In this document: in pieces, positions 45,986-56,952 of the stretch | How the letters are laid out: each line of letters starts with the position of its first letter | Position numbering within the stretch: position 1 is the first letter of the stretch | Origin: Kalaharituber pfeilii | Lineage: Eukaryota > Ascomycota > Pezizomycetes > Pezizales > Pezizaceae | Reading direction: 5' to 3' | DNA length: 64,000 bases | NCBI GenBank assembly: GCA_015179045.1 | Contig: WHUZ01000008.1 | Span: forward strand, 806,001-870,000 | Translations under genes and position numbers: made by a program | Notes under the pieces: generated by a model | Told to the model about the DNA's origin: nothing | Seen by the model: only the letters and a program-made list of their open reading frames with translations | The model's database searches: none

Positions 45986-48900
45986 ATGCCCCGCAACACA
46001 GCACTCGTGCCAGGCGGCGGCGCACACCCGGCTGGGATATACTCGGACATGAGCATCGATGGGCCGGTAATTGGAACGCTGGTTGTGATATTGGACCGGG
46101 GGGTAAGTCACGAATTCCTCCAATGCCAACAGCTGAGAGATTAGAGGTGTCGAGAACACAGGCTAATGATTGGGGGGTAATTAATTAGAAAAACTTACCG
46201 AACAGGAAGACGTTAGGGAAGCAGGACCCCTATTGTGTTGCGCGACTGGGGAAGGAGGCGCAGAGGACGGAACCAGATAAGAGAGGTGGGCAGACGCCCA
46301 AGTGGTGAGTACTACTGCCTAAGCCCATTTGTTGAATTACGATCTCTACCGGGGCTAGGCTGATAGGAAAATCTAAATTTACACAGGGACAAGGAACTCC
46401 GCTTTGACGTCCACGACTCCCCAGACTATCGCACCCTCAAACTAACATGTTTCAATGACGACAAAAAGACTGACTTAATAGGTGAATGTACCATCAAGCT
46501 CGATAAGATCCTCATCCCTGGCGGTGGCCAGGACGACGGCTGGCGCCAGCTCATGTTCAAAGGGAAGTACGCTGGCGAGATTATGGTGGAACTGACCTTT
46601 TGGGATGCGCGGGAGAAGCCTAACGACCGCAACGGGAAGGGAGGTGGGCGCCATGGGTATAATGGGGATGGAGTGGACGATGAAGATGCAGAGGAGGAAG
46701 AAAAGGAGGTAGTGATGGGCCCTAGAGCGCTGGCTGGAATGGGTAAGATGAGCGCTGCGAAGAGGGAGAGGGATAAGGAAAGGAGAAGAGAGAAGGAGAA
46801 AGAGTTTAAGCGGGAGAGGGAAAGAGAGAGACAGAAGTTGGCGCCAGTAAGGCGAGCGTTGCCCTCGGAGCCGTCGATGCCGCCGGTGGAGGGAGTGGAG
46901 AAGACGGCAGAGGATAAGAAGCGGGAGCAAAGGTTGCGGGAAAGGGAGAGGGAAAGGGAGAAGGAGCGGGAGAGACAGCTGAGGGAAAAGGAGAAGAGGA
47001 TGGCAGCAAGAAGTGCGAGGCAGCAGGACGAGTATGAGCGGGATAGTAGGGAGCGGGAAAGGGAGAGGAGGGAGCGGGAGCGGGAGAGACGTAGGCGGCG
47101 CGAGACGTATGCGGGGGATTATGAACGTGAGCGGGATGAGTACGCGGCAGAGAGGCGCGCGAGGCATGTTAGAGGCGGCTCGCACTCACCGATTCCGCCA
47201 GTGCGTGGGGAGCGGGGACATTCACCGATACCGCCGGTCACAGGGGAGCGAGGACATTCACCAATACCACCGGTCAGAGGGGAGAGGGGACACTCCCCAA
47301 TCCCGCCGCCGCGCGGGGAGAGGGGACACTCCCCAATCCCGCCGCCGCGCGGGGAGAGAGGACATTCGCCGATCCCTCCGTCCAGAGGAGAGAGCGGACG
47401 CTCGCCCATACCCCTTGCGCGTGGGGAGAGGGGCCATTCGCCGATCCCGCCAGCGCACGGCGACCGCGGAGGGCGCTCCCCGGTCCCCCCGGCGCGCGGT
47501 GAGAGAGGACACTCGCCGATCCCGCCCCGCGGACATACGTGGGACACGTACGACCAGTACTCGCCCGATGGATACGACTACTACGACGACGGCGCCTACG
47601 ACGATGGCTACGGGCCGCTGGTGCCGCACGCGCAGCAGCAGATGTACGCGACGCCGAACGCCAGCTACGTGTCGCTGCCGCCGGCGGACGGGGCCCCCCC
47701 GATGCCGCCCGCGCACCGCCGCCAGGCGCAGCAACCGGCCGGCCAGCTGCGCCACCAGCCGAGCCAGATGCAGATGCAGACGCAGGCGCAGATGCAGAAG
47801 ACGCAGCCGCCGCCGCTGCGGAACCGGCCGAGCCACATGATGCTGTCGCACCGGCCGAGCCAGATGCAGCTCGCGATGCTCCGGCGCCAGCCCAGCGGCG
47901 GCGATTGGGCCGACGGCGGCGACACGAGTCCCGCTGGGAGCTACAACCCCCGCCAGAGCCCCGATGCGCCCCGCGGCCCGCCCCCAATGGCCGCTGCGCC
48001 TGTCGCTGCCGCCGGCCCGCCGAAGCTTCCGCCTCATCAGCCCCGCCCCCGTGCGCCTTCGTCCGTGTATACTTCCGCGCCGGACTTTGAGGTCCTCAAC
48101 AAGCCGGATGCGCCAAATCTAGACGAGTTCGACGACACTGGTCGTTTCGCCTCCGGGAAGCAAGCCCCAGTCCCGCCAAAGCCCATACCAAAGCCAAAAC
48201 CAAAGCCCGTGGCGTACCAAACGGAATCAACTATTACTGCAAGCCCGGCCACGGACTCTGCCGGCGCGCTTGTCCCAGCGGGGTACAACTATGGTGCTTC
48301 AGGGGAGCCACCTGCGTACTGGAAACCCCCGCCGTTCAGGGCCCCGCGTGCGGAAAGATCAAACAGTGATTCTACAGCCATGGTCATCACGTCACAGCAG
48401 CAAAGGCCGCCACCCCCACAATATAACTCCGCGGCGAACAGTAGGCGTAACTCGTTTATCGGTGATTCGCCGATCCCGCCGAGTCTGATGCCAGGCGTTG
48501 ACCCTTCGCTAGCGGATGAGATTGAGAGGGAGATGAGGATACCCGGGGCACCAGCAATGGGAGGAATGACTTTAGGGCAGCAGCTTCAGCAGCTTCAGAA
48601 GGAAGGCGTTGCTCCCGCAGGAGCGCCCGGAGCACCCGGCTCCCACGCACCTCCAGCACCATACATCGAAGAAGTGAACGACCGTGAAGACGGCGGCCGA
48701 CGGCGCAGCGCGCAAGGTGCCGCCGGAATGGCTGCTGCGGCAGTAGGAGGCGTAATGCAGCCTATCCCCTCCTCACAGACCGCGCTCGGGGACGGTTCGG
48801 GTTCATCCACTACATCACAATTGATAAAACATCGTTTCTCTTATAAACCCGAGTCGTCATCATCATCTTCTAGACCTGCGCTAGTGTATCCTCCTCCTCC

Positions 48901-50664
48901 GGTTTCTACCACAGCTACAATTACTGCGAATGTGCAGACTAGTGCGGCAAATCAGATTGTACAATCGAAGAGCGGGCGCAAGGCGCCGCAGGGAAATAGC
49001 GGCAGCAGCATGGTGGGGCCCGCGAGTAGTAGCAATAGTGAAATTACGGTGCCAGGGCCGCAGCCACCGTCCCACAGGAATCAGATTGAGCCGCCGCCAA
49101 AGTGTCCTTCGAGAGCGCCGACGCAGAGGTTGGATGGAATCCCGTTCTCACCGGATGCGTATAATGCGATTAATCCAAAGCCGAGCAAGATGCCGTTGAA
49201 CCCTAGGGGCGGGACAGTTGTACGTGCAACCAACAACACAACAGGTGTAGCAAGCAGCTCGTCTAGTTCCAGTGCAAGCCCGACGAAGGGTCTCTCAGGC
49301 AGAGTGCCACAGCCAGACGAGATCCTGCCGCCAGAGACGTATGCCCCAGAACCTGAACCAAAACCAAAGTCTGCAGCTCAGCTCCAGGCGGAGATGGAAG
49401 CCGAGATGCAAGTACAGCTGCGCAAGAGCAGGGGCATCACCGGCGCACGCGAGATGGGCTCCTCATCGGCAAATACCTCCACTACAAACCTAGTCAATGG
49501 CGGACCGTTAGCATATCCCCCGCCAAAGTTACCTATATCAATTCCAGAGCGGGGCTCGAGCTCACGGGTTACAGGGAAGAAGCAGCTTGCTCTCCCTCCC
49601 CCGGACGCCACGCCCCCGCCGCCACCAGCTCACCAAGCTCTCACTTTAGTCAACTCCGGGACCAAAACTGGAACAGTAAGGAACAAGCTTCAGAAGGTAA
49701 GAACCGCCACCATAAACCACGCACGAAGCATCGACACTCGTCTCTCTAGAGAGCCCTCGCTCACAACGGCCTTGACACCACAGCAGCAGCATCAGCAAGC
49801 GCAGAGCCTCAGTATGCAGATTGCACAGCACGAGGCGAGAATGGCGAGAGAGGCAGAACATGCGCAGCAGAGGCTGGCGGCCGCGAGAGAGGCGCAGCTG
49901 GCAAAACAGCAGGCGCAACAAGCGGCACAACAGCAGACACAGAGAAGGAATCCGAGTCATAGGCATTCGGTGGGGGGTGCAGGAGGTGGACTGGGAGGTT
50001 ATGCGAGCAATCCGCATAGGCACAGTATGGTGGCATTGCCTCCTCCACCGGGGTATGGCGATTTTGACTATGGTGGGAGCGGAGCGGATGGAGATGCGGG
50101 CGCAATGGTGCTGCATAGGCACAGAAGCGCGGAGCCGGTAAATTGGGAGGCGCTGGGGGTCAGGAGTGCGAGGAGCTATGAGAGCAACGTCGGAGGCGGG
50201 GGATATGATCAAGGGATGGTGTTGTATAGGCCTGATGGTGGTGCGGCGGGTGGTGGGGGAGGGTCGAGAAGCGGGTACGGGTATAATGGAGGTTATGGGA
50301 GTTCGATGGGCGGTGAGGGGTATGCGGGAAGCGGATACGGAGGATCAAATGCGAGCGGTAGGTCGAGAGGTGGCAGTGCGCCGCCACCGCCGCCGCCGGG
50401 GTTGTCGGGGCAGACACAAGGGCAAGGGCAGGGCCTAGGGCAGCCGAGGAGGTTTCCGGAAAGTCCAGGTGGGGGGGGGAGCTCGGGTACGGATATGCGG
50501 GGACGGATGTACCAGCTAATGGTGATGGAGGATACAACGAGAGTATGGCGTTAATGAGCAGGGAGGATTGGTTGTTGAGTCAGGAGATGAAGGGAATTAG
50601 TATTGGGGTGGGGCCGGGGAGGTCGGAGGGAACAGTGGCGAAGAGGAGGGGTGGGGGGTATTAG
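45986..50664 (+). CDS. C2-domain protein, Inn1/Fic1 (ingression) type; frame break in a G-run
   Basis: Exons 45986-46102, 46189-46304 and 46387 onward agree in phase. Residues ~20-130 form a C2 domain: IGTLVVILDRGKNLPNRKTL, GKQDPYCVARLG, GECTIKLDKIL, YAGEIMVELTFWD. An N-terminal C2 domain followed by a long Pro-rich tail with PxxP motifs is the layout of Inn1 (budding yeast) and Fic1 (fission yeast), which drive membrane ingression and septum formation at cytokinesis by binding SH3 proteins. The tail here is very long (1466 residues as it reads to the stop at 50554). It holds a Glu/Arg-rich coiled part, eleven or so SPIPPxRGERGH repeats and Gln-rich blocks. In the frame one base earlier, sequence after the G9 run at 50471-50479 continues as coding-like text (MSREDWLLSQEMKGIS) to a stop at 50664. 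Confidence 0.82.
47184..47545 (+). repeat. 36-bp coding minisatellite (SPIPP-x-RGERGH)
   Basis: About eleven tandem 36-bp units in frame inside the C2-protein gene. Each encodes HSPIPPxRGERG with small changes; two neighbouring units are nearly identical at the DNA level (47290-47365). Confidence 0.9.
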
Positions 50665-51339
50665 TAAGGTGGGGGTCAGGTTGAGGGTAATGTTCGGAAT
50701 GACAATGCTGGTATGAATTTTTGTTACCTGATCTGCATGGGTAGGGGAGAGAGAGCTGGGCTTGGGGTCTCTGGTTTCATGTGTTTCTGTTTTTTACTAG
50801 CTATGCATATTTCTCTTTCATCGGTTTTCTTCCTTCAGGAATTATATCAGTAGGGCAGTAAATATCCCTGGTCACAATATCCCACCGTCCAATTCAGTCG
50901 CTAACCACGTTCAATTTGCGGTCACTGTTCCTGTGTCTTCGTGAAACGTGACTTACACCTCAAAACATACCGCGAACCCATCCTCCGAGATTATCGTACA
51001 TTATTCAGCTTATGATCAGCTTGTTGGTGACGTGTTTGCTATTTATGTGCTTACTTTATGCTCACAGGAACGGGCACGGCACCGGGCACCGTTTCCGTCG
51101 GCGCACCCACCGAGCACCAATGCAAACGCGGCGATCAGAAGCAGGGAAGCAGCATTGCAAAGGCGGGGGTTGAGGGGGGGGGGTGGTGCTCGTCTGCTTG
51201 GCGGGCCCCCAGCAAATCTGGCCCTGTCGTCACGTTGCACAGATACTCGAAGTGCGGACGCAAGGCGGACGGCGGGCACTGCACTGCCCGGATGGAAAGC
51301 ATCAGCGATCGCCAACGTGGAGCGATGCCATGCTGACGC
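50665..51339. other. Spacer
   Basis: Presumed terminator of the C2 gene and promoter of the next; becomes GC-rich from 51060. No separate gene supported. Confidence 0.4.
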
Positions 51340-54240
51340 ATGGGGGCCGTCCCCCCACGATGCGCGCTGTGTGGGCGCGGTGCCCATATATGCCGCCGAC
51401 CCCCGCCGCGCCGGGCCCGCTGGACATGTCTGCCCGTCCGGCCCCCTTGCAACGCGCCTCTCCTGCTGCGCACCCGCGGGCTGCCAAGCCCACGCCCAAG
51501 CCCAAGCCCAAGCCCACGCCCACGCCCACGCCCAAGCCACAGCGCCGATGCTCCGCACGGCCAAGCCCACGGCCAAGCCCGTGCCGCGCCCCCTGCCCGT
51601 TCTGGCAATCAGCCCTCCGTCGCGGCCGCACACGCCGACGCCCGAGGCGCGCACCCCCGATGGCGATGCTGCAGGCGGGAGCGTGCTCCAGTCGCCCCCC
51701 GCAGCCCCTCGCCAGCGCCGAGGCTCTCGGTAAAGGATGGGCTGCTGACTCCGGCGCTCGCAGGTGCTAGCTCGGCGTCGTCAAGGCCGGGGTCCTCGGC
51801 ATCGGACTACTCGGGATACAGCTATACGGATGCGGAGTCATGGTGCGAGTCTCCAACGAGTGCTACGTTCGACGAGGGTCCATTTCGTGAGGTCAGAAAA
51901 ACTCAAGGCGTTGAGGGGGACGAGGAAGAAGAGGGGGTGGATGTCGAATCCCGGATGAGCAAAAATACGACACTCTACCACATCTACCACTCTGGCTGGT
52001 GCCAACAATCGTTCTCGATCCATCTCTCGCCAGATTCCCTCTCCAAGCCCAAGCCCAACGGCAAGGAGGCCAATCGAGCTCGGAATGCTTTCGATAAAGT
52101 GAAAAATAATACCGACATCTACCACGGCAAGTGGGTGGACACGGAGCTAGACCCAAGAGTTCCGCTATACTATCTCCATTCCCCGCAGCTGACAGGACAC
52201 TTACCTGGAAAGACGCTTCGGTGGGGCGGGGACGGGAGGAGCTATGTTAAGGACGGTGAGCGGGGGAAGAGGAAGAAGAAGAGGGATATGAAGTTTGCGC
52301 CGGTGGTGTGTCATATCAATGGGGACTGGATCTGGCGCAAGTGGGAATTGGACTTCATGGTTTTAGTCCCACCGGGCGACTCCTGGAGCGAGGCAGTCGA
52401 GGATAAGAAATTTTTGCCTCTATCTCTTAGATCGTTCAAGTTAGGGCAGAGGGCGCCATATGGGCAAGGGGTGGGGGGGTTCCAGGGGAAGAATACGGCC
52501 GATAAGTCTGGTTGGGTGTATAAGAATCTGAATTCTCCTGGAGTACTGGATGGGCGTGGAATCGTGACGGCGTGGTATCCGTTTAGGAAGGGGTTGTGGA
52601 AGTGGAGACTTAGAGGGGAGACGGGGAAGGAGTGGGTGAAGAGGGAGGTGGAGAAGAGAAAAGGGATGAGGAGGAAGAGTACGGGAGATTTAGAGGGGCC
52701 AAAGTGCAGTGCGGGGGACGGGAGAGAAGGACAGGAAGGGAAGAAAGGAGATGGGGATAGGGGGCTAGAGCTGCTACCACCAGAAAAGCTGCCGAAGCAT
52801 CTATTGCCAATACAACTGGACCCTGTTCCGGGTGTCGCCTCGTCTGATTTTATCTCCATCACTAACACCCCTCCTCCACCCTCCTCCTCCCCGTCCCCAA
52901 AGACCAGAAATAAGGATAATTCCCCTCTGCACCCTTGTAAACTTACTCTTAACTGGTCAAACTACCTCTCACGCGAATACGCCTTCAATTACCTCGGCCT
53001 AAATTTTTACTGGCGCGGGACCCGCGAATTGAACGAGTACGCTGTCAGCGGAGACGAAAAGAACAAGGTCAATAAGCAGCAAGTGAGAGAAGCGACAAAG
53101 AAGAAAGGATTCGACTTTTGTATGTGGGCGCACTTGAAGCTAGTTGCTGTTCTGCCAAAGAGGGCTGTAGAGAGGTGGGATGTTGTAGGAACCTGGGGGG
53201 AGGGGGTGGGGCTGGTGAGAGGTAAGACGTGGGGGAGGGGGGAGGAATGGAGGGAGGAGGATGGCGGGATTGAGAGGGTGAGGAGGAGGAATTCATCGTT
53301 TGCGTCGTTTACGTCTGTGTGGAGTGGGGTGGGGTTAAGTAAGAAGAGGAGGAACACGGTTTCGAGCGGGGATTCAAGACTGGAGGTGGATAACAACAAA
53401 GACAAAGCTACTTCTAAGGAAAAAGAAAGGAGAAGCGAGGGAGGTGAGAAAGAGGAAAAGAAAGAATCCATAGCTCCTATCTCTTCTCCACCGCCATCCC
53501 CTTCACCAAATTCATCGCCGCGTCCAGTGTCCCGCAGAAACTCCTTCCTCTCCTCATTCTCCTTCCCGAGTTTCTCCAGCACAACTCGGGCTCGCTCGGG
53601 CTCAGCTAGCACGCTGGCACAGTCCCAGAGTTCAAATACTTGGTGCTCATCGGAGTCCTCAGCTACTCTTGTCCCCTGGCTCAGCAGGAGCCAGACTAAT
53701 GCTGGCTCTGCTAGTTTGAAAAAGAAGAGTAAAGGGAAAGGGAAAGAGCAGTCAGTTGAGGGTGACATCACGGGAGACGTGGGAGAGGAGGAAGTGGAAC
53801 TAATAATCGCGCGATACACATGCGTTTTGTCGGGGAGGAAAGCTGGACGGTTGGTGATCGATGAGGAGATCCTGGAAAGGGTGGCGGAGTGGGTGTATCG
53901 TGAGGGAGAGGCGAAGGGTAAGGGGGAGAACGGTGAGAAGGAGGGGTCAAAGGTGAGGTATTTGAGAGATGGAGATGAGACCGCGGCAGTGCATACTTCC
54001 AAATCTTCGGGAGATTTTGAGACCGAGGGAGATGCTAATGAGAAACAGGGGCAGAGTGTGCAAGAGGGCAAAGAGAGCGAAAGAGAGGAAGAGGAGGATT
54101 TGGAGTCGCAAAAGGAGAGATTGAGGCACGTGGTGATGGGCACGGGGATGTGTATGGTGATGGCGGAGAAGGAGAAGAGGGATACAATCAAGGAGATTAT
54201 CATTGCGCTTTTGACGGAAGGAGCAGGGGCTGCAGGATGA
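51340..54240 (+). CDS. Large protein of unknown function
   Basis: A continuous frame runs from ATG 51340 to the stop at 54240 (966 codons). From about 51735 it reads like real protein with folded-looking blocks: TLYHIYHSGWCQQSFSIHLS, APVVCHINGDWIWRKWELDF, GIVTAWYPFRKGLWKWRLRG, NWSNYLSREYAFNYLGLNFY, FDFCMWAHLKLVAVLPKRAV, and near the end VVMGTGMCMVMAEKEKRDT. Charged or Ser-rich linkers separate them. I recognise no family. The beginning is doubtful: 51340-51730 is GC-rich and this frame is Arg/Pro/Cys-rich there. In the neighbouring frame an ATG at 51548 opens more natural Pro/Ala sequence (MLRTAKPTAKPVPRPLPVLA) that runs into a stop at 51731, just where the main frame becomes convincing. One missing base near 51700-51730 would join them. 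Confidence 0.7.
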   Translation: MGAVPPRCALCGRGAHICRRPPPRRARWTCLPVRPPCNAPLLLRTRGLPSPRPSPSPSPRPRPRPSHSADAPHGQAHGQARAAPPARSGNQPSVAAAHADARGAHPRWRCCRRERAPVAPRSPSPAPRLSVKDGLLTPALAGASSASSRPGSSASDYSGYSYTDAESWCESPTSATFDEGPFREVRKTQGVEGDEEEEGVDVESRMSKNTTLYHIYHSGWCQQSFSIHLSPDSLSKPKPNGKEANRARNAFDKVKNNTDIYHGKWVDTELDPRVPLYYLHSPQLTGHLPGKTLRWGGDGRSYVKDGERGKRKKKRDMKFAPVVCHINGDWIWRKWELDFMVLVPPGDSWSEAVEDKKFLPLSLRSFKLGQRAPYGQGVGGFQGKNTADKSGWVYKNLNSPGVLDGRGIVTAWYPFRKGLWKWRLRGETGKEWVKREVEKRKGMRRKSTGDLEGPKCSAGDGREGQEGKKGDGDRGLELLPPEKLPKHLLPIQLDPVPGVASSDFISITNTPPPPSSSPSPKTRNKDNSPLHPCKLTLNWSNYLSREYAFNYLGLNFYWRGTRELNEYAVSGDEKNKVNKQQVREATKKKGFDFCMWAHLKLVAVLPKRAVERWDVVGTWGEGVGLVRGKTWGRGEEWREEDGGIERVRRRNSSFASFTSVWSGVGLSKKRRNTVSSGDSRLEVDNNKDKATSKEKERRSEGGEKEEKKESIAPISSPPPSPSPNSSPRPVSRRNSFLSSFSFPSFSSTTRARSGSASTLAQSQSSNTWCSSESSATLVPWLSRSQTNAGSASLKKKSKGKGKEQSVEGDITGDVGEEEVELIIARYTCVLSGRKAGRLVIDEEILERVAEWVYREGEAKGKGENGEKEGSKVRYLRDGDETAAVHTSKSSGDFETEGDANEKQGQSVQEGKESEREEEEDLESQKERLRHVVMGTGMCMVMAEKEKRDTIKEIIIALLTEGAGAAG

Positions 54241-54293
54241 GTGCTTGTGAGTGATGTGTGTGGGAGGGGGAGCGGTATAGTCCGTGATTTATT

Positions 54294-54294
<1 letters not shown>

Positions 54295-54338
<44 letters not shown>
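54295..54338 (+). repeat. Poly(T) run, 44 bases
   Basis: Uninterrupted T run 54 bases after the stop codon of the unknown large protein. Confidence 0.95.
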
Positions 54339-54339
<1 letters not shown>

Positions 54340-54666
54340 TAATATTTCTTGAGTGTATACAGGAGCGATAAACGTTGCCTTCGTTACCCTGAAAACTTGC
54401 CATTTGCGTATGCTTTTCTCTTAAGCCCCCCTCCCCCGGACCCCACCCAGGACCCTTCCCGGGACAGTGGAACTGTACCGGATAGACTAGTGTGGCATGA
54501 TGATGTTGCGGTGAGTTGGATTTGGGAGTCATTTTGGTCTCCCCAGTTTATAGTCTTTGTAGTACTTTCGAGAAAAGAAACAAAAGTTACAAAAAGTCTC
54601 GGCAGGGGGAGGACGATGTCGAAAAGTTAACACATATATTCAATATTGTGCTACTTAACCTATCCT

Positions 54667-54735
54667 GCCAAAAAAATAAAAATAAAATAAAATAAAATAA
54701 AATAAAATAAAATAAAATAAAATAAAATAAAAAAA
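54667..54735. repeat. (AAAAT)n microsatellite
   Basis: About a dozen AAAAT units, degrading into AAATAAT on the right. Confidence 0.9.
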
Positions 54736-55131
54736 TAATAAATAATAAAATAATAAAATAACTAAATAAGTAAGGAAGTAATAAATAAGTAAATAAATAA
54801 GTAAAAAGAAAATCAAACTTATCAATTCCAATCAGATTACGAGATGTCGGGGTAAAGTCCAGAACCATGTCAATGATTTGGCAACATGATACTGTAGGTA
54901 TGTCGATGATAATCAATCAACTGCTTTTTCTTTCTTTCTTTCTTTTTTCTTTTGCTACCATGTGCTTGCACAAGACAAGTGAAACATTCTCTATCCCTAG
55001 CACATAATTCTACACTCAACTCCCCACGGCCATAGCTTGCTTGGATATGTCACTATATATACTTGTATTCTATCCCAACTCTTCCTTACGTTCGAATCCA
55101 CATACACATACACACACAATCAAAAAAAAAA

Positions 55132-55138
55132 TAAATAA

Positions 55139-55169
<31 letters not shown>

Positions 55170-55183
55170 TAAAAATAAAAAAA
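55132..55183. repeat. (AAAAAT)n microsatellite
   Basis: Repeated AAAAT/AAAAAT units in the same intergenic region. Confidence 0.9.
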
Positions 55184-55450
55184 AAGCTGTACAAAATAGC
55201 ATTAGCAACTCCAAACTGCAATTTCTTAATCAATCCCAAAAGCCTAAACTTGTCCCAGAAACCCCATTGAACAAAAAAGACGAATGACAAGACACCAAAT
55301 GGTTACCAATTCCATACCCAGAAATATAAAACAAAAGAGTACCCGTAGCGATCCCCAAACAAGACAAACTATCACATCGGACTAAAAAATACAAAGCAAT
55401 CCCACTCAGCCGATGAAGACATTTTGATAATCCACAGTGTATCATCATCT

Positions 55451-56952
55451 CTAACACCCCCACCTATCGTCCCCTCTCCCCTTCTCCACCCACAACGTCA
55501 CCCAACCCCCTACCCTCTCCAGCACCTCCTCCACAGACGTTCTCGCCTCGGCCTTCTTTCCAAAGCAACCCATTAGCACGCTATCCACCACCCCTCCTCT
55601 CCCAACCCTCAACCCCCTCTCGTCCCCCTCGCAAACCCCACCGGATCGCCGCACTTTACCCACAACCCCTTCCTAGCATCGCTTGCACCCCGCACAGAGT
55701 ACGGATCGGAGCCAATGGCAGCTGTGAGAAGTGTAATTGCAACTGAGTACAAGTCAGACGCGAACGTCGGCATCGGGACAGGGTGGCCAGCGGGCGATGA
55801 GAAGGCCTCGAGGAGCTCCGGTGCGCAAAACGGAACTGTGATGGCCGATATCGGTTCCTGGGTCACACCAGGAGTCTCAATATGACTACTTGAGAAGTCG
55901 ACAATAATCGGTTCGTACAGCGGCGCTTTTTTCCCGCCATCCTCAATACCCCATGTCCCCCGCTCGCGGTCGGAGATGACGTATTCTCGAAGTAGGATAT
56001 TCGCCCACTTGACGTCCCCGTGCACGACACCCCGCTTCTTCAGCGCGACGAAGCCCTCGCATAGTTTCTTGGCTAGCAGCAGCCACTGCTGCATGCGGAC
56101 CACGGGGCAACGCAAGGTGGACAAGGAGATGTTTTCCTCCGAATTGATCTCTGCGTTTGCGGCTCGCACAAAAGATTCCAACGTCAGTGGGTGTGCAGGG
56201 AGAAGTAACGATGTTGTTGGTTCATCGAAACCGAGCAAGGGGATCGCCCCTGGGGTCGGGATGGGTGTGGAAAGGTAGGATAGAATTGCGGCTTCGCGCT
56301 TGAGGATGGGAACGGCTTTTTCGTTTGAGGGTTTCTTGACCGCGATGACTATTGGCTGGGACTCGTTCTCTGAGGGAATGAAGAGGGCGCGGTATACGGT
56401 GGACCAGGCGCCGAACCCATAGGGCGAGGAGTCATTATATAACTTGAATGTGCCCTCTGGCGCAAATGGTCTCGATACCGGGACAAGAGCGGCAGTAGTA
56501 AGGTGCTTCTCTGAGAAAGAGCTCACAGTAGAGGTCGTACTTGAGTCGACCAGCACATATTCAATGGCAGTACTACTGTTCCTACTGCTCGTGATCGACT
56601 TCTCCACCGATTTTGGAGGTGACCGCTTGAAACTTTGCGGGGCCGTTCCCGTCATGGGTGTCCTCGGAGGTGTCAACACCGATTGCTCAAGTAGCTGATA
56701 CCCATCATCCGTCATCCTTATAGAGCAAGAACATAGACTCCCTGCAGCTTCAATATCTCCCTCCCTCCCAACTGGAGTCATTGGCGGTGTATCCGATTCT
56801 ATCTTTTTTGCCGTTGTAGATGAAGTATCCAGTGTCAATGACTGATAATGGGCACACCGTCTCACCGGTACAGCAGTGGATGGGGGTGGGGCCATTGAAA
56901 CATATGAAGACGCCGACGAGGAGTCCTTATGCGCGGGAATCACTGAAGCCAT
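55451..56952 (-). CDS. Divergent protein kinase (HGD, DFS); frame break near the C-terminus
   Basis: ATG at 56952. Residues 1-165 are Ser/Thr/Pro-rich. The kinase domain follows: glycine loop YGFGAWSTVYRA (178-189), ATP-binding lysine in IVIAVKKP (K206), helix-C glutamate (E220), catalytic loop HGDVKWANILL (311-321, with G in place of the usual R of HRD), VDFSSS (D352, with S for the G of DFG), then VPFCAPELLEAF and ASDLYSVAITLL. The catalytic Lys, Asp and Asn are kept, so activity is possible. The first frame stops at 55609, inside the domain. One base earlier the sequence continues GLRVGRGGVVDSVLMGCFGK, then ARTSVEEVLERVGGW with the arginine expected in subdomain XI, to a stop at 55451. One base is therefore missing within about 55611-55632, in G-runs. 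Family unknown. Confidence 0.8.

Larger units (their letters stand above)
54241..55450. other. Convergent 3' region rich in simple repeats
   Basis: Between two genes that end toward each other. It holds the T-run, (AAAAT)n at 54667-54735 with AAATAAGT variants, and (AAAAT)n at 55132-55183. No gene seen. Confidence 0.6.

Noticed and set aside
46475..48037. Minus-strand frames opposite the C2-protein gene, including a 236-codon one
   Set aside because: They are the antisense of Glu/Arg-rich and SPIPP repeat codons; the + strand has domain and splice support.
50948..51733. Separate gene in the frame before the unknown protein
   Set aside because: Its upstream part translates GC-rich repeats; only the last ~60 codons look natural and they fit better as a displaced N-terminus of the next gene.
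53007..54203. 398-codon minus-strand frame
   Set aside because: Ser/Leu/Pro-rich antisense of the charged coding sequence on the + strand; no motif.
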